DNA from: Pseudoxanthomonas sp.
GTDB lineage: Bacteria; Pseudomonadota; Gammaproteobacteria; Xanthomonadales; Xanthomonadaceae
Length of the DNA: 64,000 bases
Reading direction: 5' to 3'
NCBI RefSeq assembly: GCF_035999195.1
Contig: NZ_DASYGY010000009.1
Coordinates: 1,984,001 to 2,048,000 of the forward strand
The first letter of the stretch is position 1. Each line of letters begins with the position of its first letter. The notes beneath the pieces were generated by a model. The model did not search any database and was not told the origin of the DNA. It worked only from the letters and a program-made list of their open reading frames with translations. Shown here piece by piece: positions 7,760 through 16,347 of this stretch. Position numbers and translations under genes: made by a program.

Positions 7760-9256
7760 ATGATTGCCACACAGATTCTTTCCTCTCTGCAGGTTGTAAT
7801 GCACACCGTAGGCAGCGTGGTCACTGACTCCAGTGTCCACGGCTGGATCCTGCTGCTTCCTGTGTTGGCGCTGTGGCAGCGCCACCTAGCGGCCGCCGTG
7901 GCCCCGCAGATCAGCCTGCAAACAAAAGCGCCCGCGGCGCCGGTGGCGGATAATCCGATGTACGACGCGCTGACTGGCCTGCCGGGCCAGCTGCAGTTGG
8001 AACAGCGCCTGCGTGCGGTACCCGGTGCCAGGCCCGAAGGGCTGCTGGTCCTCGGCGCCGACGGTTTTCGTGCCATCAACCAGCTGCGCGGCCATGAATT
8101 CGGCAACAAGCTGCTGATGCTGATCGCCGCGCGCATTCGCGCTCAGGTAGGCACCGGCGCCTTCCTTGCGCGCCTGCCCGGTGATGAGTTCGCCGTGCTG
8201 GCCCCCTTCGAGGATGCCGTCCAGCTCAAGACGATGGCCCGCCGTCTGCTGCGGTGCATGGAGCCGTCCTTCGTGATTCAAGGCACCACGGTAGATCTGA
8301 CCGTCAGCATCGGCATCGCGGTAGATAACGCCAAGTGCGACCACCGCCGCCGACTGCTGGCCAATGCAAGCCAGGCGCTGGCCGAGGCCAAGGAATCGGG
8401 TCGTAACCGTTTCTGCCTGTTCAACGCCGCGCTCTCGGGCAACGCGGCCGAAATCGAACTCATGATCGGTGACTTGCGCAAGGCGCTATCGGAGCAGCAG
8501 ATGTACTTGGCCTACCAGCCCAAGCAGGACCTACAAAGCGGCGTGGTCGTGGGCGTGGAAGCGCTGCTACGCTGGGACCATCCCACCCTGGGCGCGATCG
8601 CCCCGGACTACTTCATTTCGGTGGCCGAGAAGACCGGCATGATAGTGGAAGTCGGCCGCTGGGTGATCGATGAGGCCTGCCGGCAGATGCGCAGCTGGCG
8701 CGATGAGCTGGGCGTGAACTGCAAGGTGGCCGTCAATGCCTCGGTCTTCCAGATCAACTCGACCTCCTTCGTCTTCGATGTGGCCACGGCCCTGGAGCGT
8801 CACGGACTGGACCCCAGTTGCTTGTGCATCGAGGTCACCGAGTCCAACGCCATGACACAGGCCCAGAGCAGCATGATGGTGCTGCGCCAGCTGGCCGACA
8901 GCGGCGTGTGTATCGCCCTGGATGACTTCGGGGTGGGGCATTCCAGCTTGGCGCACCTCAAGCGCATGCCGATCCAGGAGCTCAAGATCGACCGCAGCTT
9001 TGTCGACGGCATCGTGGACTGCGAGGAAGACGCCGCCATCGTGCGGGCCATCATCACACTGGGCAAGGCCATGGGTCTGTACGTCGTGGCCGAAGGCGTC
9101 GAGACGCACGCCCAGCAGGCCTTGCTGGCGCAGATGGAGTGCGATGCCGTCCAGGGGTACCTGATCGGCCGACCGGCTTCTGCCGCGGCGCTAGGCCCTA
9201 CGCTAGCCGCGGCGCGTTCGGCCGCCGACAGCCTGCAACGGTTCCTAGAAGCCTGA
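7760..9256 (+). CDS. Cyclic-di-GMP phosphodiesterase, degenerate GGDEF plus EAL
   Basis: The 498-residue protein starts at ATG 7760, which has GAGG six bases upstream; upstream in-frame TTG/ATG codons at 7694-7709 lack a ribosome site. A hydrophobic N-terminal stretch (about 25-38) may anchor it. The GGDEF domain has PGDEF at 140-144, with the first glycine replaced by proline, so cyclase activity is doubtful. The EAL domain keeps its catalytic set: E267-A-L, VNAS, EVTES, DDFG, ELKID, AEGVE and the late Gln in AVQGY. It most likely hydrolyses cyclic-di-GMP, perhaps with a GTP-sensing GGDEF. It follows the tandem small genes and the kinase, in the same direction. Confidence 0.9.
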   Translation: MIATQILSSLQVVMHTVGSVVTDSSVHGWILLLPVLALWQRHLAAAVAPQISLQTKAPAAPVADNPMYDALTGLPGQLQLEQRLRAVPGARPEGLLVLGADGFRAINQLRGHEFGNKLLMLIAARIRAQVGTGAFLARLPGDEFAVLAPFEDAVQLKTMARRLLRCMEPSFVIQGTTVDLTVSIGIAVDNAKCDHRRRLLANASQALAEAKESGRNRFCLFNAALSGNAAEIELMIGDLRKALSEQQMYLAYQPKQDLQSGVVVGVEALLRWDHPTLGAIAPDYFISVAEKTGMIVEVGRWVIDEACRQMRSWRDELGVNCKVAVNASVFQINSTSFVFDVATALERHGLDPSCLCIEVTESNAMTQAQSSMMVLRQLADSGVCIALDDFGVGHSSLAHLKRMPIQELKIDRSFVDGIVDCEEDAAIVRAIITLGKAMGLYVVAEGVETHAQQALLAQMECDAVQGYLIGRPASAAALGPTLAAARSAADSLQRFLEA

Positions 9257-9381
9257 GCCCGAGCATGCCGGAATTGTGTAACGGCCACTACAAACTAGAG
9301 TTCACCCGCCCGTATCACCGGGGGGCCTGCCTCCACCGACGACCGATTTGCGTATTTCCCACAGAAGGGAAGTGCGCCCAG

Positions 9382-10029
9382 ATGAGCGCACGAGACGTGA
9401 TTGAAGACAGCGAGGATGCGGCAGTGGGAACGCGAGTGGAGTTTTCCGATGACCAGGTGCCAGAAGCGCTGTCCATGCTCCTGCGCGAAGGCAGGCTGCG
9501 TGATGCGGCCTTGGTGGAGTTGTATGCTTGCACGCCGCTGAGCATGGAGCAGCTAGTCAAGTGTCGCGTACACCAACTGGAGCGTGAGGACCCCACGCAA
9601 AGTTTCGTGCTCAACTTCGTCGGACGTCGTGGCAGTCGCCGAGTTCACCTGGATGATCAGGCCACTTCGGTGCTGGCCACCTGGGTCGGACTGGCCCGAC
9701 GGCAACCCCACGAATACATCTTTCCGTCCCTACGTAGTACGGGCGCCCACCTCAATGCACGCCACGCCCGCCGAATTGTCGATGGCATCTTCAACCCCCG
9801 CGCTCCGCGTTGTACGCCTCGGCGGCACACCGATGAGGTGCTGCGCGAGACACTGTGCGCGGCGAACAGCAGTGCCAACGTGCATGGCTGCTGGCTCAGT
9901 CAGTGGCCGTGGGTCGAATGCGCTCTCTGGGGCCATGGCAAGCACCCGGACCGACGATGCGTGAACCGCTGTGCAGGCGCTCCCGGCGGCGCGTTGATGC
10001 GCAGCATGTTGCAACCGTTGCAGGAGTAA
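9382..10029 (+). CDS. Tyrosine-recombinase-like protein, probably degenerate
   Basis: The 215-residue product starts at ATG 9382, with AAGGGAAG upstream. Residues about 28-130 resemble the first part of a phage integrase catalytic domain: a helical segment (RDAALVELYACTPLSMEQLV), a beta hairpin (FVLNFVGRRGSRRVHLDDQA) and YIFPSL followed by an arginine-rich helix. The usual catalytic Arg after the first helix is not at its place (TPLSMEQL instead of TGLRxSEL), and the C-terminal His-x-x-Arg/Tyr region cannot be recognised, so it is unlikely to be an active recombinase. The C-terminus is rich in Cys and Trp. It may be a remnant of the event that brought in the 1-10 kb block. Confidence 0.45.
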   Translation: MSARDVIEDSEDAAVGTRVEFSDDQVPEALSMLLREGRLRDAALVELYACTPLSMEQLVKCRVHQLEREDPTQSFVLNFVGRRGSRRVHLDDQATSVLATWVGLARRQPHEYIFPSLRSTGAHLNARHARRIVDGIFNPRAPRCTPRRHTDEVLRETLCAANSSANVHGCWLSQWPWVECALWGHGKHPDRRCVNRCAGAPGGALMRSMLQPLQE

Positions 10030-10135
10030 ACTAGATGCCTGCCCAAGCATGTTGCCGGCTGATTTCCTCCTACGCCGTATACCGCTCATGGGCAACGTCT
10101 TCGTAGGGGTCACGAAGATCACGAGCCACTGTCCG

Positions 10136-10426
10136 CTAGTTCCTACTATACGCGGGACATCGTGCTTCTCGTGCACGCGACGTCGCCCCTGCAATAGACC
10201 TCGCATGTTTGCGGATCGCTTTTTCTAGTGGGGCGCGGTCGATAGACGACAGGGCTTCTCGCTCCAAGAACAGTTGAGCCATGCTCTCCTGGATCTCAGT
10301 GCATAAAGCGCCGTCCTGATCTGGCCTACTCCGCTCACGCGAAAGCTGGCCCGACAGAACTGCGATACGCCCTGAAATCACTTCGCGGGCTAAAGCGTAC
10401 AAAGTTCTGTTGATCGAAGAGTTCAT
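10136..10426 (-). CDS. Hypothetical 96-residue helical protein
   Basis: ATG at 10426 is preceded by AGGAG at seven bases, and the composition is normal, so this is probably a real gene. The product is soluble, charged and helical (MNSSINRTLYALAREVIS, then EIQESMAQLFLEREALSSID), with a basic C-terminal third (ARSIAGATSRAREARC). I do not recognise a family. It converges with the recombinase-like gene and stands alone. Confidence 0.55.
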   Translation of the reverse strand: MNSSINRTLYALAREVISGRIAVLSGQLSRERSRPDQDGALCTEIQESMAQLFLEREALSSIDRAPLEKAIRKHARSIAGATSRAREARCPAYSRN

Positions 10427-10838
10427 CGCTGGCTCCTATCGCGCCCTCGAATACTCTCACAGCCCAGCAAACGGGGCCTGCAACCTTTCTCTAGCCGTCA
10501 GAGGCCCTATAGGACCCAACTATGGCCGCGGCCAGAGGCATAGTCAGTGTCCTTAAGGGCAGCTATGGCCTAACTATGCCTAACCAAACGGGCCCAACTT
10601 TGGACTTCTGATCACCCGATCATTGCTTACGCGCGATCAACACGAAAGCGCAAAAGCAGGCGCTCGATCAGGGGTCGTCCAACTTGCAGTGTGTCGATCC
10701 ACTCCGCCCATCGCTCGTGCGCCGATTCCGTGTGCAGGCAGCCTCGAATCATCAGGCTCAGCGAGACAAGACAGCAAACCAGCGGAAAACGCGCCCCCCC
10801 GCACGTGGCGGAACCGCTGAAGCATGAGCCGCGTTTAC
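10427..10838. other. Intergenic region with repeated CTATGSCC motif; border of accessory block
   Basis: These 412 bases carry no supported gene. The left half is less GC-rich than its surroundings and contains four related motifs: AACTATGGCC (10519-10527 region), GGCATAGT (inverse, 10538-10544 region), GCTATGGCCT (10562-10571) and AACTATGCCT (10572-10581). The right half (10620-10838) contains only short open frames without ribosome sites. The stretch separates accessory genes from the core gene gshA. Confidence 0.5.
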
Positions 10839-12203
10839 CTAGTACGCGAACTCGCGGAACACGCGGTCGATGTCACCGTTCCACTCGCCGTGGAAGAGCG
10901 CGAGCTTGCGCTCGGCCGAGGTCTCGTTGGCCTCGACGATCTCGACCAGCGCATCGAGGAAGCCGCTCTCGTCCACGCCCTTGCTGCTGAGGCGCGCGCG
11001 GCGCTGCAGGCCGCCGATGGCGATCTTCACCGCCTCGCGGGCGAGGTCGCGGACGGTGCCGTCGCGGAAGGGCAGCTTCAGCGCATGCTTCGGGACGCCG
11101 TCGCGCAAGGCGTGGCGCTCGGCCAGCGAGAAGTCCTTGACCAGGTCCCACGCCGCATCGAGCGCGGCGTCGTCGTACAGCAGGCCCACCCAGAACGCGG
11201 GCAGCGCGCAGATGCGGTTCCAGGGGCCGCTGTCGGCGCCGCGCATCTCCAGGAACTTCTTCATCCGCACTTCCGGGAAGGCGGTGGTCATGTGGTCGGA
11301 CCAGTCGCGCAGCGTCGGCAGCGCGCCGGGCAGCACGTCGAGTTCGCCGCGCAGGAACGCGCGGAACGACTTGCCGCTGGCGTCGTGGTAGATGCCGTCG
11401 CGGTAGGAGAAGTACATCGGCACGTCGAGCAGGTAGTCGACGTAGCGCTCGTAACCGAAGCCGTCCTCGAAGACGAAGTCCAGCATGCCGGTGCGGTCGC
11501 CGTCCGTGTCGGTCCAGATATGCGAACGGTAGCTCTGGTAGCCGTTCGGCCTGCCCTCGGTGAACGGCGAGTCGGCGAACAGCGCCGTGGCCACCGGCTG
11601 CAGCGCCAGCGACACGCGGAACTTCTTCACCATGTCCGCTTCGCTGGCGTAGTCCAGGTTGACCTGCACCGTGCAGGTGCGCGTCATCATGTCCAGGCCG
11701 AGCTGGCCGACCTTGGGCATGTACGCCTTCATGATCTGGTAGCGGCCCTTCGGCATCCACGGCATCTCGTCGCGACGCCACTTGGGCTGGAAGCCCATGC
11801 CGAGGAAGCCGAGCTGCAGCTCGTCGGCGACCTGCTTCACTTCCTTCAGGTGCGTGCCGACTTCGACGCAGGTTTCGTGGATCGTCTCCAGGGCCGCGCC
11901 CGAGAGTTCCAGCTGGCCCGCCGGCTCCAGGGTGACCGAGGCACCATCCTTGGACAGGGCGATGACGCGCCCCTTCTCCTCGATCGCCTCCCAGCCGAAG
12001 CGGGTCAGGCCCTTCAGCAGGGCCTCGATGCCGCGCTCGCCGTCGAAGGTCGGCGGCCGCAGGTCGTCGAGGCGGAAGCCGAACTTCTCGTGCTCGGTGC
12101 CGATGCGCCAGTCCTGTACCGGCTTCTCGCCGGAGGCGATGTAGTCGACCAGTTGCGTACGGTCGGTGATCAGCGTGTCGGCGACGTGGCTGGGACTGGA
12201 CAA
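10839..12203 (-). CDS. gshA: Glutamate-cysteine ligase, plant/proteobacterial class
   Basis: The 454-residue cytosolic enzyme makes gamma-glutamylcysteine from glutamate, cysteine and ATP, the first step of glutathione synthesis. It has the GTEHEKFGF motif near residue 36, and its length and pattern match the class found in plants and many alpha- and gammaproteobacteria rather than the E. coli class (about 518 residues). The start is a TTG at 12203; no ATG is available until far inside the domain. It is a single gene facing away from the VIT-family gene. Confidence 0.93.
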   Translation of the reverse strand: MSSPSHVADTLITDRTQLVDYIASGEKPVQDWRIGTEHEKFGFRLDDLRPPTFDGERGIEALLKGLTRFGWEAIEEKGRVIALSKDGASVTLEPAGQLELSGAALETIHETCVEVGTHLKEVKQVADELQLGFLGMGFQPKWRRDEMPWMPKGRYQIMKAYMPKVGQLGLDMMTRTCTVQVNLDYASEADMVKKFRVSLALQPVATALFADSPFTEGRPNGYQSYRSHIWTDTDGDRTGMLDFVFEDGFGYERYVDYLLDVPMYFSYRDGIYHDASGKSFRAFLRGELDVLPGALPTLRDWSDHMTTAFPEVRMKKFLEMRGADSGPWNRICALPAFWVGLLYDDAALDAAWDLVKDFSLAERHALRDGVPKHALKLPFRDGTVRDLAREAVKIAIGGLQRRARLSSKGVDESGFLDALVEIVEANETSAERKLALFHGEWNGDIDRVFREFAY

Positions 12204-12379
12204 GGGCGGAACTCGCAGAGGGGGAAAGCCGCACCGATCGGGCGGCGTGGCGAGGGCGGCACTATAGCGTGACCGCCCTCACGCGTTCATCGCCACCGCA
12301 ACGCCGCAGCATCCCATCCATGGCGATGATGGCGGACGGCGTGGTGACGCCATACGCGCCCGGGCGTAGGCTGTCCCGC

Positions 12380-13096
12380 ATGCCCCGTCCTGTCCGCGAC
12401 ACGATGCTGCGCCACCTCGAACGCCATCGCACCGATCGCGTCGGCTGGCTGCGCGCCGCCGTGCTCGGCGCCAACGACGGCATCGTCTCCGTGGCGGGCC
12501 TAGTGGTGGGCGTGGCGGCCAGCGGCGCGACGCCGTCGACGATCCTGGTCACCGGCGTGGCAGGACTGGTCGCCGGCGCGATGTCGATGGCGGCAGGCGA
12601 ATACGTGTCGGTGCAATCGCAGGCCGATACCGAGGCCGCGGCGCTCGCCCTGGAAACGCGCGAGCTGCGCGAGATGCCGGACGGGGAACTGGCCGAACTG
12701 ACGCAGATCTATGTCGCGCGCGGACTGGAGCCGGCGTTGGCGCGCCAGGTCGCCGAACAGCTGACCGCGCACGATGCGCTCGCGTCGCACATGCGCGACA
12801 AACTGGGCATCACCGAGACCCTGCGCGCGCGTCCCGTGCAGGCCGCGCTGGCCTCGGCGGGCGCGTTCACGGTCGGCGCCCTGCTGCCGATCGCGACCAC
12901 GCTGCTGGCCCCGCCGGACCGCGTGGCGATGGTGACCACGGCGGCCACGCTGGTGGGATTGCTGCTGTCCGGCGGCCTGGCCGCGCGGGTCGGCGGCGCA
13001 CCGGTGCTGCGCGGCGCGTGGCGGGTCGGCTTCTGGGGCGCGATGGCGATGGCGGCGGCGGCGCTGGTCGGCCGCCTGTTCCACGTCAGCGCCTGA
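12380..13096 (+). CDS. VIT1/CCC1-family metal transporter
   Basis: The 238-residue inner-membrane protein belongs to the family that moves ferrous iron or manganese. The start at ATG 12380 agrees with the family's N-terminus (RHLERHRTDRVGWLRAAVLG). Membrane segments include ANDGIVSVAGLVVGVAASG and GAMSMAAGEYVSVQSQ, the latter with the conserved Met/Glu metal-path residues. A cytoplasmic helical insert (about 95-160) precedes a C-terminal membrane block. It faces away from gshA and converges with engB. Substrate is by family only. Confidence 0.88.
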   Translation: MPRPVRDTMLRHLERHRTDRVGWLRAAVLGANDGIVSVAGLVVGVAASGATPSTILVTGVAGLVAGAMSMAAGEYVSVQSQADTEAAALALETRELREMPDGELAELTQIYVARGLEPALARQVAEQLTAHDALASHMRDKLGITETLRARPVQAALASAGAFTVGALLPIATTLLAPPDRVAMVTTAATLVGLLLSGGLAARVGGAPVLRGAWRVGFWGAMAMAAAALVGRLFHVSA

Positions 13097-13105
13097 GCAC
13101 CCTGC

Positions 13106-13708
13106 TCAGGCCAGTTCCAGCCAGTTGCCCACGATCGTGCGGGCCTCGTCCACGCCCTGCTTGGACTCGGCGGAAAACGTCTGCACGCTGACGGTGTCCC
13201 CGAACGAGGAGAACAGGTCCTTCTTCACCGCCTGCAGCGCATTGCCCTGCTGGCCGCGCCCCAGCTTGTCGGCCTTGGTCAGCAGCGCATGCGCCGGCAG
13301 GCCGCGCTGCACCGCGTAGCCCAGCATCTGGCGGTCGTAGTCCTTCAGCGGATGGCGGATGTCCATCACCACCACCAGCCCCTTCAGCGCCTCACGGGTG
13401 CGGAAGTAGCGGTCGATGAACGCCTGCCAGTGGGCCTGCAGGTCCTGCGGCACCTTGGCATACCCGTAGCCGGGCAGATCCACCAGGTAGCGCTCGGGCT
13501 GCACCTGGAAGAACACCAGCTGCTGGGTACGGCCGGGCGTCTTGGACACGCGGGCCAGACGGTTGTGGTTGACCAGCGCATTGAGCGCACTGGACTTGCC
13601 GGCATTGGAACGGCCGGCGAAGGCCACTTCGAATCCACCATCCTCGGGCAACTGGCGCGGGGTATGGGCGGAGAGCAGGTAGGTGGCGGAATTCAGGGGG
13701 TTCGACAT
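13106..13708 (-). CDS. engB: Ribosome-biogenesis GTPase EngB (YsxC/YihA)
   Basis: The 200-residue GTPase assists assembly of the large ribosomal subunit. The motifs are clear: P-loop AGRSNAGKSS, switch II DLPGYGYAKV, NKxD-type motif TKADK and FSAES. The longer frame starting at 13759 adds an arginine-rich stretch atypical of the family, so ATG at 13708 is preferred. It is divergent from cytochrome c4. Confidence 0.95.
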   Translation of the reverse strand: MSNPLNSATYLLSAHTPRQLPEDGGFEVAFAGRSNAGKSSALNALVNHNRLARVSKTPGRTQQLVFFQVQPERYLVDLPGYGYAKVPQDLQAHWQAFIDRYFRTREALKGLVVVMDIRHPLKDYDRQMLGYAVQRGLPAHALLTKADKLGRGQQGNALQAVKKDLFSSFGDTVSVQTFSAESKQGVDEARTIVGNWLELA

Positions 13709-13836
13709 GGCACTAGGATCGCACGGGCGGGCCCGCGCGCCGTGCTGAATTGACCGCAACGGGCCGCCGCGACGATAATTCGCGGGTTTCGCGGCCCTCC
13801 GGGTGCCGCCTCAGTCAAGGGTTTCGGAGCTTTAGC

Positions 13837-14619
13837 ATGCGCCACGCTCGCGTTATGGGACTTGCCGGACTGGCCGTGTTGGCCGTGGGCGCAGTCGCTT
13901 TTGCACAGACCACGGTGGTTCCGGTGCCGGACAACGCGCCGGTGGAAACCGCGCCGCTGGAGATCGACCTGGCCAAGACCACCTGGGGCGACGCGAAGGC
14001 CGGCCAGACCAAGGCCGCCGCCTGCGCGGCCTGCCACGGCGCCGACGGCAACCCGACCGACCCGCAGTACCCGCGCATCGCCGGCCAGAGCGAGCGCTAC
14101 GTGGCGCAGCAGCTGGCGCTGTTCGCCTCGGGCGAGCGCAACACCGGCATGGCGGCCGTGATGGCCCCGTTCGCCCAGACCCTCAGCGCGCAGGACATGC
14201 GCGATGTCGGTGCGTATTTCGCCACCCAGAAGTCGGGCGCCGGCCTGGCCGACGACAGCGTCGTCGCCGACGGTCCGTACAAGGGCATGAAGTTCTACGA
14301 AGTGGGCCAGCAGCTGTACCGCAGCGGCGATGCCCAGCGCGGCATCCCCGCCTGCATGGCCTGCCACGGCCCGACCGGCGGCGGCAACCCGGGCCCGGCC
14401 TACCCGCACATCGGCGGCCAGATGCAGGACTACACCGTGCGTCGCCTGACCGAGTACAAGGCCGGCACGACCACGCTGAAGGATGCCGCGCACTTCAACA
14501 TCATGGCGCAGGTCGCCGCCCCGCTGACCGAGCAGGAGATCCAGGCGCTGGCCAGCTACCTGCAGGGCCTGCATGCGCGTGCCGACGACCTCGCCGCGGC
14601 CAAGGCCGGCAGCAAGTAA
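13837..14619 (+). CDS. Diheme cytochrome c4
   Basis: The 260-residue periplasmic electron carrier has a signal peptide (about 1-23, ending AFAQ), then two class I c-type modules. The heme motifs are CAACH and CMACH, each followed by a distal Met (GMAAVM and NIMAQV). It typically donates electrons to terminal oxidases. ATG at 13837 follows GGAG. Divergent from engB and followed by a terminator. Confidence 0.93.
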   Translation: MRHARVMGLAGLAVLAVGAVAFAQTTVVPVPDNAPVETAPLEIDLAKTTWGDAKAGQTKAAACAACHGADGNPTDPQYPRIAGQSERYVAQQLALFASGERNTGMAAVMAPFAQTLSAQDMRDVGAYFATQKSGAGLADDSVVADGPYKGMKFYEVGQQLYRSGDAQRGIPACMACHGPTGGGNPGPAYPHIGGQMQDYTVRRLTEYKAGTTTLKDAAHFNIMAQVAAPLTEQEIQALASYLQGLHARADDLAAAKAGSK

Positions 14620-14670
14620 TCCCCGACGTCCGCCGCCTGCGCGGCCGGACGTTCAAGCTCCTGTTCATCG

Positions 14671-14703
14671 CGCCGGCCCCACCATGGCCGGCGTTTCTTT
14701 TTT
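14671..14703 (+). terminator. Rho-independent terminator after cytochrome c4
   Basis: An eight-base perfect stem (CGCCGGCC at 14671-14678, GGCCGGCG at 14686-14693) with a seven-base loop is followed by TTTCTTTTTT. It separates cytochrome c4 from the dsbA genes. Confidence 0.85.
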
Positions 14704-14748
14704 CCGCGATGCCCGCTCGCCGGGCCCGTATGCAAAGGAAGAGTCCCG

Positions 14749-15396
14749 ATGGTGTCGCGTCTGCTGCCCGTGCTGATCACCCTGCTGGCCCTGCTGCCGG
14801 TCGCCACCCTTGCCGCACCGCCGGCACCCGCCCTGGTCGAAGGCCGGGACTACGAAGTGATCCCGGACGGCAAGCCGTTCGCGCCGGCCAAGGGCAGGAT
14901 CGAGGTGGCGGAGGTGTTCGGCTACACCTGCATCCACTGCGCCCACCTGGAGCCGATCCTCGCCACCTGGAAGAAGACCCTGCCGCGCGACGTGAAGCTG
15001 ACGCCGGTCCCGGCCGCCTTCGGTGGCTACTGGATCCCGTATGCGCGCGCCTTCTTCGCCGCGCAGCAGCTGGGCGTGCAGGAACGCACCCACCAGGCCG
15101 TGTTCGATGCCCTGCACAAGACCGGAAGCCTGCCCATCCAGAACGCGTCGGCCGACGAGATCGCCGCCTTCTACGCCAGCCAGGGCGTGGACCGGGCGAA
15201 GTTCATGGCCGCCCTGCGCGGACCCGAGGTGGACGCGCAGCTGGCGAAGGCGCGCGACTGGGTCGCCGCCGCCGGCGTGGAAGGCACGCCGACGCTCATC
15301 GTCAACGGCAAGTACCGCGTGACCGGCGGCCGCGACTACAGCGACCGCCTGGAGATCGCCGATCGCCTGGTCGCCCGCGAGCGCGCCCGCAAGTGA
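14749..15396 (+). CDS. dsbA: DsbA-like periplasmic thiol:disulfide oxidoreductase
   Basis: The 215-residue protein has a signal peptide (1-22), then a thioredoxin fold with a helical insert. The active site is Cys61-Ile-His-Cys64 and the cis-proline loop is EGTPTLI. It introduces disulfides into exported proteins, with DsbB as reoxidant (not in this window). A second, lipoprotein paralogue follows 97 bases downstream. Confidence 0.92.
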   Translation: MVSRLLPVLITLLALLPVATLAAPPAPALVEGRDYEVIPDGKPFAPAKGRIEVAEVFGYTCIHCAHLEPILATWKKTLPRDVKLTPVPAAFGGYWIPYARAFFAAQQLGVQERTHQAVFDALHKTGSLPIQNASADEIAAFYASQGVDRAKFMAALRGPEVDAQLAKARDWVAAAGVEGTPTLIVNGKYRVTGGRDYSDRLEIADRLVARERARK

Positions 15397-15493
15397 CGAT
15401 TCCGTCATGGCGACCGCCACGGGCGCCATGCAGAATGCGATGTCTCCGGCCCCTGGCCGGCACCTCTTTCCTCAGATCCATGGAGTTCGCGCG

Positions 15494-16324
15494 ATGAAAT
15501 CCCGCCACGTCCTGATGCTGTCCCTGTTGCTGCCGCTGATGGCCGCCTGTGGTCCGAAGCCGGCCACCGACGCCACCCCGGCCGCCGAGACGCCCGCCGC
15601 CACGACGACTGATGCCGCACCCGCGCCGGCCACGGACGCCGCGGCCACGCCGGCCGACGCCACCACCGCCACGCCGACCGACGGCGCCAGTACGGACACC
15701 GCCGCCGCTGCCAACACCAATCCCGTCGTGCCGCCCCAGGGCCCGGCGCCGGTGGCGGGCACCGACTATGTGGTGATCCCCAACGGCCAGCCGTATGCGC
15801 CGCTCAACGGCAAGATCGAAGTGGTCGAGGTGTTCGGCTACGTCTGCCCGGCCTGCGCCCGCTTCGCGCCGGAAGTCTCGGCATGGAAGCGCAGGCAGCC
15901 CGCCGACGTGCGCGTGACCTACGTGCCGGTCGTCTTCGGCCCCGTCTGGAAGCCCTACGCCCACGCGTTCTACGCGGCGCAGAGCAAGGGCCTGGTCGAC
16001 CGCAGCCACGACGCCGTGTTCGCCGCCATCCACCTGCAGCGCACGCTGCCGGGCGAAGGCCGGCCGCCGACCGATGCGGCCACCATCGCCGCCTGGTACG
16101 CGCAGCAGTACGGCGTGGACGCGAAGGAATTCGTGTCGCTGATGAACAGCTTCGGCACCAACTCGCAGGTCAACCGCGGCATGCAGTTCGCCAGGAGCAC
16201 CGGCGTGGAAGGCACGCCGACCATCATCGTCAACGGCAAGTACCGCGTCACCGGCGGCCAGACCTACGCCGACGTGCTGCGCATCGCCGATCACCTGGTC
16301 GCGATGGAGCGCGCGCAGCGCTGA
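15494..16324 (+). CDS. DsbA-like lipoprotein with long linker
   Basis: The 276-residue paralogue of the upstream gene starts at ATG 15494 with GGAG eight bases upstream. The N-terminus is a lipoprotein signal with lipobox LMAAC (Cys19), so the protein is predicted to be lipid-anchored. A low-complexity Ala/Thr/Pro/Asp linker (about 24-85) tethers the thioredoxin domain, whose active site is CPAC and cis-proline loop EGTPTII. CPAC is unlike the CIHC of the neighbour, so redox potential or partner probably differs. Confidence 0.9.
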   Translation: MKSRHVLMLSLLLPLMAACGPKPATDATPAAETPAATTTDAAPAPATDAAATPADATTATPTDGASTDTAAAANTNPVVPPQGPAPVAGTDYVVIPNGQPYAPLNGKIEVVEVFGYVCPACARFAPEVSAWKRRQPADVRVTYVPVVFGPVWKPYAHAFYAAQSKGLVDRSHDAVFAAIHLQRTLPGEGRPPTDAATIAAWYAQQYGVDAKEFVSLMNSFGTNSQVNRGMQFARSTGVEGTPTIIVNGKYRVTGGQTYADVLRIADHLVAMERAQR

Positions 16325-16347
16325 GTCGCGGCCACGTCCCCACGTCG

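Noticed and set aside
10430..10620. CRISPR array or tRNA in the repeat-bearing gap
   Set aside because: The motif copies are too short and irregularly spaced for CRISPR, and no cloverleaf or TTCGA loop could be found.
10824..12272. A 482-codon plus-strand frame across gshA
   Set aside because: Shadow of gshA; the minus-strand product matches glutamate-cysteine ligase throughout.
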